64,000 bases of DNA from Granulicatella elegans ATCC 700633 (GCF_000162475.2 NZ_KI391971.1:1571609-1635608); one strand, 5' to 3'; positions 26,442 to 35,359 are shown, counted from the first letter of the stretch. Translations and numbers: made by a program. The notes: generated by a model not told the origin, from the letters alone.

Positions 26442-27466
26442 TAAATTTCACCTCCCTCTATGTATATATAAAAGACTAATAAGTAAAATACATTCTTCAT
26501 AATTTGTGTATATTCCATCTGAAATTCTCCATCAAATATTGGGCTTAAAACACAAAAAAGTTCATCTTCATTTTTAATCTTATCTATATTTCCTTCAATA
26601 TATTTAAAAACTGATGCCTTTAATACATTCAAATCATAACTATGATCAATTTCTATCAAATTAGTTAAAGCTTGATTATACATTCTTCTTTCGGCTGGAT
26701 ATAAAGTTTTAATATAATTTTTAGCTTGCTCAATACCGGTTATAGATTTTTTCCTATGAGATTCAAGCATTTTATTAAACTCATCTTTAGAAATCCCCTT
26801 CAACTCTAGAACATCATTATAATTAGTTATTGCCATCTCATAAGAAGCTTTTTTCTGGGCTGTCTCAGATACTAATCTATATAAAGCGTTCGGATTATTA
26901 GGTTCTTCATTTTTAATTTCTTGAAAAGATTCAATTAACTTTCCAATCAAAGCGTAGTGAGGATTTATTAAATCTATACCTTCACAAATATAAAAAACAT
27001 TGTCAAGAACAACATCTGACAAATTCAGTTCTTCTTTCAATTTATCTTGAATAAAATCTATTACTGTTTTATCCAACTCCCCTAAACATATCTCTTTTCT
27101 TAGTTCTTCATTCCTAGCAATCTTCAAATATTTATTACAAACTACAGCCAACTTAACGTTTTGATTAGGATTGTATAGGGCATATAATGTTCCCAAAATA
27201 GATTTACTATTTTCTTTTCGATTAGTCAGTGTTTTAAAGCTGTGATTCCCACTATTTTTTGTTTTTACCTGATAAAAATCTAGACCATTTTCATAATGTA
27301 ACTCGATGTCACATTTGAAATCAAACACGACAGTATAGTCATCGTACTGCTTATATGCATCAATTAATTTGCTAATACCCCACAATAATTCAACTCTAAA
27401 TCTATTCTTAGTTCTGCTACCTGCTAAGTCTAATGGCAAATTCATATAATAGTCCGAATATCCCAT
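26441..27466 (-). CDS. lmuA: DUF4297 (Cap4-like) nuclease effector of a Lamassu-like system (LmuA-like)
   Basis: The 341-residue protein begins with a DUF4297/Cap4-type PD-(D/E)XK nuclease: LDLAGSRTKNRFRVELLWGI, then the acidic residues of VVFDFKCDIEL and the QVKTK signature at about residues 65-69. Residues from about 200 to the end form a helical region that may contact the partner or stand in for LmuC, as no separate lmuC is seen. An AGGAGAGGT site precedes the ATG. Such nucleases degrade DNA upon phage sensing. The alternative is an uncharacterised DUF4297/ATPase pair outside Lamassu proper. Confidence 0.7.
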   Translation of the reverse strand: MGYSDYYMNLPLDLAGSRTKNRFRVELLWGISKLIDAYKQYDDYTVVFDFKCDIELHYENGLDFYQVKTKNSGNHSFKTLTNRKENSKSILGTLYALYNPNQNVKLAVVCNKYLKIARNEELRKEICLGELDKTVIDFIQDKLKEELNLSDVVLDNVFYICEGIDLINPHYALIGKLIESFQEIKNEEPNNPNALYRLVSETAQKKASYEMAITNYNDVLELKGISKDEFNKMLESHRKKSITGIEQAKNYIKTLYPAERRMYNQALTNLIEIDHSYDLNVLKASVFKYIEGNIDKIKNEDELFCVLSPIFDGEFQMEYTQIMKNVFYLLVFYIYIEGGEI

Positions 27467-27557
27467 ATAATATACCTCTCCTTCTTAGTTATCATATCTA
27501 CACCATCTACATAACGGATCCTTGATAATCTCTAATTATTTCCCTCAAAATTACAAT

Positions 27558-27766
27558 CTAATCTTCTTCTACACACTCCACAATTTCCTCAATATTGCAA
27601 TTCAAAGCATTGCAAATTCTAAGCAAAACATCCGTAGTTACATTTTTCCCCTCTTCATTTTGTAAAATGTACTTTTACCCACTTTTGCCTTTTCCATCAA
27701 TTCGTTATTTGTCATATCTAAATCAATGAGTTTTTTGAATAATCTTTTATAACTAAAAGCCCTCGT
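27558..27766 (-). pseudogene. XRE-family helix-turn-helix regulator, broken
   Basis: The frame reads RAFSYKRLFKKLIDLDMTNN, then ELMEKAKVGKSTFYKM, and after a frameshift near 27670 continues EEGKNVTTDVLLRICNALNC and IEEIVECVEED. This is a small XRE (Cro/CI type) repressor of about 68 residues. The expected ATG is ACG (27764-27766), behind an AGAGGA site and a TATAAT box. With both lesions it is most likely dead; it is perhaps left from a conjugative element. Confidence 0.65.
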
Positions 27767-27876
27767 TTTTATCCTCTGTTTAAGAAAACTATACTTAGCA
27801 TATTATATCGCAAAATATACTTTTTTCATAAATATATTCTCTTTAATCGAACTCATATATCTAAGAAACACAAACA

Positions 27877-29011
27877 TTTGTGACACAAACCAGTGTCAAT
27901 ACAACTTGTGGGACAATTGGCTTGTACACAAAATATTTTAACGTCTGGATTTGTCAAGGGCTTTAGAGCGAAGCGTCCCTTTACAAAGGAAGAAGGAGTT
28001 GAACTATAATACATTAAGCTGATTGTAACAAATGTTGCTGTACTATTTCATTTGGAGATTTAAATTTTAATACACATCTAGCTACATTATTCCCTCTACT
28101 AATATATCTTATATGAGCTTTAACTAAACTATCTAAACTCTTAAATACTCGATTATACAATCTTCTTCCATCTTCTCTATGACTACGTTCTACTTTCCCA
28201 TTTTGCCATGGAGAGTAGGATCTAGTTTTTATATGTTTAATGCCTTTTTCTTATAATTTTTGTTCGAAAATCATTTTTTTAGTTGTCACTTCTGGATCAT
28301 TTGTAAATTCACGTCCATTATCTGTTTGAACAGTTTTAATGCTAAATCCAAAATGCTCTTCTAAATGATCTAAAAATGCCGCTGTATGTGTAACGCTTTT
28401 CTCATCTACAATTTTACATACTCGTTTTCTACTAAATTCATCTATCGCTGTTATTTGATAATATTTAACACCCTTACTATCCCATCCTATACAGTACTGC
28501 GGAACATATTTAATGTCGATTTGTACTTTTTCTCCTGGATAAGTAGTTGGTATTGGTGTTCATTTACTCTTAGGATCATTCTTTTTTCTTTCTTCTCAGT
28601 TAATTGAAGTTTTTTAATCATTTTTTTCATAGCACCGTATGAACGTTTATACCCTCTTCTTTGACATTGGACATAAATCTCTGCTAATCCGTCTCTGCTA
28701 TAACGTTTGTATATTTTATGTATAAGTTCTAATTCGTGGGTTTTATGTTCTTTAGGATGATGTAACGGTCTTCGACTTTTTGGGAGCAATGATTGTGCAG
28801 TGCCATCATATTGACTTCTCCATCGAGCAATTTGTTGTCTAATTGTATGGTATTTCCTTGCTGCTTTAGCGTTATTATCATGTTTTATTGCATATTCTAC
28901 TGCACGCTGTCTTAATTTGATTTCTACTGTTATAATAAATTTCATAAGAGAACCTCTTTCCTGATTTTTGAGCAAATTCAGTATAACATTGGTTCTCTTT
29001 TTTATCACAAA
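27877..29011 (-). mobile_element. Decayed IS481/IS3-like insertion sequence (about 1.1 kb)
   Basis: Imperfect terminal inverted repeats, both starting TTTGTGA, bound the element (27877-27901 and about 28984-29011). It holds one degraded transposase gene on the minus strand. Its right end lies 21 bp beyond the stop codon of the MBL-fold gene, so that gene was not cut. Confidence 0.65.
28014..28945 (-). pseudogene. IS481-like DDE transposase, degraded
   Basis: The start MKFIITVEIKL has an AAGAGG site. An N-terminal helix-turn-helix (HDNNAKAARKYHTIRQQIAR) is followed by an rve integrase core with the catalytic Asp of VQIDIKYV, the Asp of VQTDNGREF and the Glu of NGKVERSH. At least one frameshift near 28590, a TGA at the Trp position before TPIPTTYPGE, and a TAA at 28251-28253 break it. 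The product would have been about 310 residues. Confidence 0.78.
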
Positions 29012-29032
29012 TACATAGTACGCTAGCATCCA

Positions 29033-30166
29033 TTAAAAAAATAAATACTCTACAAATTGTTCTTCGTTTGAACAACATAAAATTCTATTATCCTTTATAA
29101 TATCTGAAATAACTTCAGAATTTGGATGACCATATGGATTATTTAAACCAGCTGAATTAAAAAAAAATTTAGCATTTGGGCAGTTATTTAAAATATTACT
29201 ATTCCAATTATTCATTGCACCATGATGTGGTGTTAAAAAGAATTTTATATTTTTCATTTCATTTCTATAATATTTTAAAAAGTGGGTAAACCTAGAACTT
29301 TCATTTAATGAAATATCACCGACAAGCATACTTCCACTTATATAATTAAGATGATAATTATTCTCATATATACAATATTTGCAATATTTGCAATATTTAT
29401 CACTATCATAACAAATTACAACATCTTGAGATAAAAACGTATGACTTATATGTGAATGAAAAACACATAAACTTGATTGATTTTGTTTCGAAGTATCGCT
29501 ACTCATGCAGAACTTATTATATACAGCCCTCAACTCATTTTTAATATCAGAATTGTTAATTTGACTTAATAAATCACTTAAACCACGACAACTATGTTTA
29601 GCTATTATATCTTCTATTTCTTTTTCAATACTATCTAATACTTTTTCATTTTTTAAATAAGTATTGTAAAATTTAAACTTCCATATGTTTTTATATTTTA
29701 CAATCGGCATTCTCATTTTAGTTAGTTTAATTCCACCTATTTTTAATTTTTCATCAAGGTTATAGTTTTCTCTATTCTCTTCACTAAAATCATCTCTAAC
29801 TTCTAAATTCGAATCTACAAATATTATTTCACTTTCCATTTTTAATAAATCAAAATCATAAATATATAGATAAATAACTAACAAAAGATAAGTACTAATT
29901 CCTCCATAATACGGAATATAAATTTGTGATATTTTCTCTATTTTTGATAAAAGTATAGGTAATCCATTAATATGATCCTCATCAAAATGAGAAATAATTA
30001 ACATGTCTAACTCTTCAATACCATACTCATTTAAATATTTATCAATAGACTCTTTGATATAAGTTTTTTTCCCACCACAATCATATACAAAATTAAATTC
30101 ATTATTGATCGTTCCTGTGTAAAATAATCCTTGTCCAACTGACCATAATTTAAATCTTGAATACAT
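29033..30166 (-). CDS. MBL-fold metallohydrolase, ComEC-like, orphan in the island
   Basis: This 377-residue protein has a metallo-beta-lactamase fold: VYDCGG, then metal motif SHFDEDHING (about 76-85; Asp replaces the usual second His), a late FFLTPHHGAMNNW and the NPYGHPNSEV end typical of ComEC-type beta-lactamase domains. There is no signal peptide or membrane channel. GGAGG precedes the ATG. MBL-fold hydrolases of this type occur in several phage-defence loci (for example Avs type 1), but no STAND ATPase or other partner is adjacent, so a role in defence is only suggested by location. Substrate unknown. Confidence 0.65.
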   Translation of the reverse strand: MYSRFKLWSVGQGLFYTGTINNEFNFVYDCGGKKTYIKESIDKYLNEYGIEELDMLIISHFDEDHINGLPILLSKIEKISQIYIPYYGGISTYLLLVIYLYIYDFDLLKMESEIIFVDSNLEVRDDFSEENRENYNLDEKLKIGGIKLTKMRMPIVKYKNIWKFKFYNTYLKNEKVLDSIEKEIEDIIAKHSCRGLSDLLSQINNSDIKNELRAVYNKFCMSSDTSKQNQSSLCVFHSHISHTFLSQDVVICYDSDKYCKYCKYCIYENNYHLNYISGSMLVGDISLNESSRFTHFLKYYRNEMKNIKFFLTPHHGAMNNWNSNILNNCPNAKFFFNSAGLNNPYGHPNSEVISDIIKDNRILCCSNEEQFVEYLFF

Positions 30167-30328
30167 ACATTTTCTCCTCCATACTCTTAATTAATTTAAA
30201 TGCAGCAAGATATTTCTATTTCCTTATACATAATTCTTCTTTCCCTCAATTATTTTAGTCTAACTAACCAATATGAGTTCTCTTTCATTTAACGCTAAAC
30301 TCTCATCCACAATATATTACTCAACTAT

Positions 30329-30377
30329 ATTTTAACGAAAAAAATTCTAGATAACAACCGAAAAGTAAGCGTTTTAA
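30329..30377 (-). promoter_or_regulatory. Promoter module B: cre-like box plus TTGTTA-17-TAAAAT
   Basis: On the minus strand: cre-like TTAAAACGCTTACTTT (30362-30377), TTGTTA (30352-30357), TAAAAT (30329-30334), spacer 17 bp. It points at the MBL-fold gene, whose ATG is about 165 bp further on. Confidence 0.62.
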
Positions 30378-30490
30378 TAATACGCTATCAAAAATTCCCC
30401 AGGATAAAAATAATCAACTACAGTAGTTATCTTATCCTTTAGTAACTCATCTTAGCATAGATCGACTCAACTTCTTTATAAACGGTCTCT
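30374..30490 (-). pseudogene. Decayed gene 3' end, copy B
   Basis: Two fragments of one frame read ETVYKEVESIYAKMSY, then KDKITTVVDYFYPGEFLIAY, ending in a TAA that touches the cre-like box. It is homologous to the fragment at 32050-32170. The parent gene is unknown to me. Confidence 0.45.
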
Positions 30491-30561
30491 TTTCTGAGAT
30501 ATCAATAATTCGCAAGAAAATTAAATTCATTTTTCAATCAGTAACTATCGAACAATCATAC

Positions 30562-30589
30562 AAAAAAGAGAGCTTGCGCTCTCTTTTTT
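30562..30589 (-). terminator. Terminator of the membrane-protein pseudogene
   Basis: AAAAAAGAGAGC/GCTCTCTTTTTT with a four-base loop, overlapping the stop codon of the upstream frame. It is U-rich on both strands. Confidence 0.8.
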
Positions 30590-31854
30590 AAAAATATATC
30601 CATTCTCCTTTATCATTTCTAGACCAATGTAATTTTAAAAAAATATACTGATTAGTTAGATTAGTATTTAAAACAATAGTGTTATTATTTGTATTAATTT
30701 CACCTACTGTAATATTGTTAAATTTCTTAAAAGTAAGACTAGCATTATCGTAGATATATTCTTCGTTTTCAAAAATAATTTTATCCTTATCAAAAATTAA
30801 TTGGTTCTCATAATTAATACAATTATTGGAGTCTACTTTATAATATACCCCTCTATAATCATTTTGCATTAAGTTTTTTATTCCATAGTTTGAACATATA
30901 TATACTACAAAGCAGAATATCGGTATTATTAAAGGTTTTATTGGCACCTTTAAATTTAATTTATGATTTAATATTTTATTCTCATCAATTTTAAATAAAT
31001 ATGTGAAAGCTTTATAAATGATAAAATCTTTAAAAGATACAAACAAAATAATAGTTATTGTTAGAAAAATTACATTTAAAATAAAACGGAAAAATGTGAA
31101 TGCAGAAAAAAATCAAATTCCAAAGGCGAGTAGTGACTATAATGATATTTATTAATCAAATAAGCAAATTCATTACTTTTTGATATTTTTTCCGATAAAT
31201 TTAAGCAAAAATAGAAAAATACTAGAAATATAAATAAATTTAATCTTATCTTCATTAAATTTACTTTTATTTTATTTTTAGGTATTTTCTTTTGTATTTT
31301 CTGTGGAAGTATTAAAATTAAATTTTCATTTATTAATTGTGGAAGCGCGGTTACAAGAAGTAATGATAGGAAAGACCAATTTAAGAATGATGATTCAATT
31401 CCAATCCCAGAAAGTAATAAAAAAATAATGAAAGAAGAAACATAAATTAAAAATGCTGCTATTTTAAATAGACTATACAATACACGAGAAAAAACAACCA
31501 CAATGTTACATATAGTAAAACTTTATCAATGGAATTTTTTAACAACTCATTTTCAATGTTATTTATAATAGGTTGATAAAAAATATATAAGCCAACATAT
31601 ACAAATGGATAAACAAAAAAATTCAAATTCAACTTAGTTTTTTCATTATTTAATATCTTTTGAACCTATTTTCCTGAGTCACCTAACTCTGACTTCAAAT
31701 CATCAATATTAAAAAAACAAAAAGCAACTAGAATATAAAATGTACACATGATAAATAGCATAATTATTTTTTCATTGTAAATCTTAAATTGATAATATAG
31801 GATTATTAGTGATAAGATTTTTAAAGCTATTGTTACTATAAAATTATACTTCAT
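30588..31854 (-). pseudogene. Membrane-protein gene broken by an amber codon and frameshifts
   Basis: Three adjacent short hydrophobic frames (31666-31854, 31076-31501, 30588-31046) lack ribosome sites for the second and third and join into one about 420-residue multi-pass protein if lesions are repaired. The first frame ends in TAG (31666-31668), but the same frame continues FVYPFVYVGLYIFYQPII. A shift near 31510 joins the second frame, and another near 31095 joins the third through FRFILNVIFLTITIILFVSF. The last about 90 residues are hydrophilic and beta-rich. It is unlikely to be functional; family unknown. Confidence 0.6.
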
Positions 31855-31980
31855 TGGTTTTTTTTACAAAGAAATTTTTTACATATTTTCTCCTTATATC
31901 TAATTTTCTTATTCTAACTTTTAAAATAGTTAGAAAATCTTTTTACTATTTTAAACAATAATCTCTCATAACTTATCTAT

Positions 31981-32029
31981 ATTCTAACGGAAAGTATTCT
32001 ATATCACAAGGAAAAAGTAAGCGTTTTAA
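31981..32029 (-). promoter_or_regulatory. Promoter module C: cre-like box plus TTGTGA-17-TAGAAT
   Basis: On the minus strand: cre-like TTAAAACGCTTACTTT (32014-32029), TTGTGA (32004-32009), TAGAAT (31981-31986), spacer 17 bp. It points at the broken membrane-protein gene. Confidence 0.62.
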
Positions 32030-32049
32030 AATTGTGAATTAACTAACGT

Positions 32050-32170
32050 TCAATCATTCAATATCAAAAATTCTTCATTATAGAAATGATCCGTCACATC
32101 GGTTGTCTTATCCTTATTAAAACTCTGATTGGCGTCACTCGCCTCAACTTCATTATAACTGAGATTATTC
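32050..32170 (-). pseudogene. Decayed gene 3' end, copy C
   Basis: The frame NNLSYNEVEASDANQSFNKD, then KTTDVTDHFYNEEFLILND and a stop, aligns with copy B (EVES, DYFY-EFLI positions). Only the last about 40 codons remain. Confidence 0.45.
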
Positions 32171-32225
32171 CTAAGTTATCAATTGATCCCATTAATAAAT
32201 CCATTTTCTTGAATAATCCATACAA

Positions 32226-32301
32226 AAAAGGAATTAAGCAAACTGAAGCTGATGAATTCCTTTACCAAAATTGTTTCATCAACCCTATTTGACAAAGAGC
32301 C
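32226..32301 (-). repeat. IS-end-like repeat, copy 2
   Basis: It has the same order as 21550-21625: hairpin AAGGAATT/AATTCCTT, an ACCAAAATTGTTTCATC spacer, then AACCCTATTTGACAAAGAGCC. The two copies match at most positions. It is probably a leftover end of an ISL3-like element. Confidence 0.5.
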
Positions 32302-32306
32302 AAAAA

Positions 32307-32326
32307 AAGAGAGCTTTCGCTCTCTT
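32307..32326 (-). terminator. Terminator of the 504-residue choline-binding protein gene
   Basis: AAGAGAGC/GCTCTCTT with a TTTC loop, and seven Us on the minus-strand exit side. Confidence 0.85.
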
Positions 32327-32343
32327 CTTTATCAGTATTCTTA

Positions 32344-33858
32344 TTATACCCATTCACCATCAGCATTAACAGTGTAACCATCTGGTGTTGTTGTATTTGT
32401 TAGTAATGCTCCTGAAGTATTGAAGTAATACCATTTACCTCCAATTTGTTGCCATCCAGTTTGCATTGCACCTGAGTTGTTCATAAAGTACCAAGTGCCA
32501 CCTACTTGAACCCAGCCAGTTTCCATAGCACCTGATTCATTTAGGAAGTACCAGTTTCTACCATCTAATAACCAACCTTTTTGCATTGCGCCTGATCCGT
32601 TTAGGTAATACCATTTACCTCCAACGAATTGCCAGAAAGTTTGCATTACACCGTCATTGTCAAAATAATACCAAGAACCGTCTAATACCCAGCCTTTTTG
32701 CATTACGCCAGCAGCATTGTAATAGTACCATTTACCGTCAATCTTATTCCAACCTGCTTCAACATTATCTTCTGATAATTGATACGTTTTACCATTCACA
32801 ACAACACTACCTGTTTTACGAGTACCGTCTTCGTTAATGTAATAAACTTTTTTACCGTCTTCAATTAAACCAGTTTTACGTTCACCTTCAGGAGTTACAT
32901 AGTAGTATTTCTCTCCATCTTTGATTAAACCAGTTTTATTAACGCCATCTTCTGTGAAGAAATACCATTTATTTTCAACTTTCTTCAAACCTACTACTTG
33001 AACACCGTCTTCTAAGTAATATTTCTTATCGCCAACAGTAAAAATGCCTTTTAAAATAGTTCCGTCTTCTTTGAAATAGTAGTATTTGTCTCCAACTTTT
33101 TGCCAGTTTAATTTTTGAACACCTTCAGCATCAAAGTAGAAACGTTTGCCACCTTCATCTAATATTCCAACTTTTGCAGAACCATCAGCTAAGAAGAAGT
33201 ATTTCTTACCGTCAACGGTTGTCCACCCAGAAGCTGCTTTACCGTCAACTTTCAAGTATTTTCTACCATCTTTTGTAGTCCATTCATATTTCTTAGTTGC
33301 TGAGGTTGTAGTTGATGTTGTAGTTGTACTATCAGAAGACGTTGTAGAAGTTTTCATTCTATAAACGTGAACTTTGTACTCTCCTTGTTTTTCAACACCA
33401 ACATATTCATATTTAGCTTCTAACTCTTTTTTAGAGTCTAAATCCCCAGACTTAGTTTCTGCTAAACTGTCCAATGTTATTCCTTTCTCATTTTTCAGAA
33501 CCCAACTAGTATACTTCACTGTAGTTGCAGTTGAAGAATTTGAAACTGGTGGAGTCACTGGATTAGTTGTATTAGTAGTTGTTTTTGTAACAAAGTGATG
33601 CAGTCTGATACTACCTTGAATTTCTGTTCTATCTAATTTAGCATTTTTTCCTGTTAAGTCAATCTCTTCTGCTTTATGATCTCCACTTAATTCTTTTACT
33701 AACCCATTATCTAAAAGCCAAATTGTTTTTTGAACTTTTGTGTTTGTATTACTTTCAGCTTCAACAATAACATTATTCGCTACGTAAGTTGTAATAGCTC
33801 CTGTACTTAATAAGGTAAGTGCAGTTAAACTTGTTGCCATAACTTTCTTTTTATTCAT
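32344..33858 (-). CDS. Choline-binding surface protein (504 aa)
   Basis: A signal peptide (about 1-35) is followed by a short N-terminal domain that opens QKTIWLLDNG and recurs as KYTSWVLKNEKG, split by Thr/Ser/Pro-rich linkers. From about residue 185 to the end there are around fifteen CW_binding_1-type repeats of two kinds: internal ones with a G-L-I-x-D-G-x-K-Y-Y pattern and C-terminal classic ones (GGKWYYLNGSGAMQKGW). The end TPDGYTVNADGEWV is shared by the cluster. It is anchored by phosphorylcholine. A 40-bp gap suggests co-transcription with the gene at 33898. No enzyme domain is seen. Confidence 0.85.
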   Translation of the reverse strand: MNKKKVMATSLTALTLLSTGAITTYVANNVIVEAESNTNTKVQKTIWLLDNGLVKELSGDHKAEEIDLTGKNAKLDRTEIQGSIRLHHFVTKTTTNTTNPVTPPVSNSSTATTVKYTSWVLKNEKGITLDSLAETKSGDLDSKKELEAKYEYVGVEKQGEYKVHVYRMKTSTTSSDSTTTTSTTTSATKKYEWTTKDGRKYLKVDGKAASGWTTVDGKKYFFLADGSAKVGILDEGGKRFYFDAEGVQKLNWQKVGDKYYYFKEDGTILKGIFTVGDKKYYLEDGVQVVGLKKVENKWYFFTEDGVNKTGLIKDGEKYYYVTPEGERKTGLIEDGKKVYYINEDGTRKTGSVVVNGKTYQLSEDNVEAGWNKIDGKWYYYNAAGVMQKGWVLDGSWYYFDNDGVMQTFWQFVGGKWYYLNGSGAMQKGWLLDGRNWYFLNESGAMETGWVQVGGTWYFMNNSGAMQTGWQQIGGKWYYFNTSGALLTNTTTPDGYTVNADGEWV

Positions 33859-33897
33859 TTTTTGTCTCTCCCTTGTTCAATATTTATTACTTTAATA

Positions 33898-35223
33898 CTA
33901 TACCCATTCACCATTAGCATTTACTTTATAACCATCTGGTGTAGTACCATTTGTTAATAATGCTCCTGAAGTTTGGAAGTAGTACCATGAAGAACCAATT
34001 TTTTGCCATCCAGTTACCATTGAACCTGAATTATTCATGTAGTACCATACTCCATCTACTTCAACCCAGTTAGTTTCCATAGCACCTGAACCATTTAAAT
34101 AGTACCAGTTAGTTCCATCTTGTAACCATCCAGTTTGCATTTCACCTGAACCATTTAGATAGTACCATTTGCCGCCATCAAAAACCCACCATTTTTGCAT
34201 TACTCCGTCAGTTCCTAGATAGTACCAAGTACCACTGTCTTTTACCCAACCTTTTTGTTTTTCACCGCTTTCAGTTACGTAGTACCATTTTCCATCAATC
34301 TGTTTCCATTCAGCTTTTTCTACTTGATCATCTTCTGTTAATGTATACTTCTTACCATTTACAGTAACTTCACCGTGTTTACGTTCACCTTCTTCTGTAA
34401 CGTAGTAGTATCTTCCACCACCGGCTTCAATTAAACCAACTTTACGTTCACCTGTAGCTGTTACATAGTACCATTTTCCATCTGTATTTTTTACTAATCC
34501 AGATTTTGTTTTTCCATCTAATGTGAAGTAGTACCAAGCTGTTCCTACTTTAAATACACCTTCTTGAATGATTCCATCTTTTGCGTAATATTTTTTATCA
34601 TCAATTTGGATGATATCAGTTTTACGAGAACCAGCACTATCAAAGTAATAAGTTGTTGTTCCAACTTTAACTATACCTGTTTGTTTTACTCCATTATCTC
34701 CAAGATAATAACGTTCAGAATTGTTAGCAATTAAACCTTTTGCCATTACTCCTTCACTATTGAAGTAATACATTTTCCCATCAATCATTGTCCATCCTTT
34801 AACTGGATTACCTTTTGAATAGAAATAACGGTTACCACCTGATTCACGCCATTGGTTATCTTTATCAGTTGATTTATATCCTTGTGTATTTAGTTCTTCA
34901 CTTGAAGCATTAGGATCATTTGTTAATTCATCTAATTTTGTACCTTTTTCAACGAATACATAGTATCTAACTCCTGCTTCAACATAAGTATTTTGGTATT
35001 CAAATTTATCAATAGAAGAGTGCTTATCAATCTTTTGATCGCCTGCTTCAAAATAAACAGTTGTACGAGTTCTACTTCTATCATTTGAAATAGTTACCCA
35101 TTCTGTTTTACGAACGCTTTCTTCAGCATGTACAGGTGCAGTAGCAACTGTATACGCTGTTAATGTTACAGCACTTGCCATTGTTAAACTTGATAAAGCG
35201 ATTAATACGTTTTTCTTTTTCAT
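33898..35223 (-). CDS. Choline-binding surface protein (441 aa)
   Basis: The start MKKKNVLIAL at 35223 is preferred, because GGAGAG lies seven bases upstream; an ATG five codons earlier overlaps that site. A signal peptide (cut near VHAEE) precedes an about 100-residue N-terminal region opening RKTEWVTISN, related to that of the 504-residue neighbour, then about fourteen choline-binding repeats of the same two kinds. It is a paralogue of the downstream gene. An AT-rich promoter region with TATAAT about 60 bp upstream probably drives both. Confidence 0.85.
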   Translation of the reverse strand: MKKKNVLIALSSLTMASAVTLTAYTVATAPVHAEESVRKTEWVTISNDRSRTRTTVYFEAGDQKIDKHSSIDKFEYQNTYVEAGVRYYVFVEKGTKLDELTNDPNASSEELNTQGYKSTDKDNQWRESGGNRYFYSKGNPVKGWTMIDGKMYYFNSEGVMAKGLIANNSERYYLGDNGVKQTGIVKVGTTTYYFDSAGSRKTDIIQIDDKKYYAKDGIIQEGVFKVGTAWYYFTLDGKTKSGLVKNTDGKWYYVTATGERKVGLIEAGGGRYYYVTEEGERKHGEVTVNGKKYTLTEDDQVEKAEWKQIDGKWYYVTESGEKQKGWVKDSGTWYYLGTDGVMQKWWVFDGGKWYYLNGSGEMQTGWLQDGTNWYYLNGSGAMETNWVEVDGVWYYMNNSGSMVTGWQKIGSSWYYFQTSGALLTNGTTPDGYKVNANGEWV

Positions 35224-35335
35224 CACACATCTCTCCATTTTGTATCATTTATAAGATTGATTACAATCTTACAAATATATTATACTACAACTTTTTCTAG
35301 AATAGTAAGAAATTTTCGAAAAAGTTAAAAAAAAA

Positions 35336-35359
35336 GAGAGAAAACTTTCGTTTTCTCTC
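35336..35359 (-). terminator. Terminator of the 333-residue choline-binding protein gene
   Basis: GAGAGAAAAC/GTTTTCTCTC with a TTTC loop and a long U-run on the minus strand. Confidence 0.88.

Larger units (their letters stand above)
30167..30587. other. Gap upstream of the MBL-fold gene
   Basis: The gap carries an about 140-base AT-rich leader, promoter module B, a decayed gene 3' end and the terminator of the membrane-protein pseudogene. Nothing else is coding. Confidence 0.5.
31855..32343. other. Gap between the membrane pseudogene and the choline-binding cluster
   Basis: The gap contains an AT-rich leader, promoter module C, the second decayed gene 3' end, IS-end-like repeat copy 2 and a terminator. 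Just upstream of 31854, an AAGGAG site is followed by ATG TAA, a possible ruined start of the membrane-protein gene. Confidence 0.5.
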
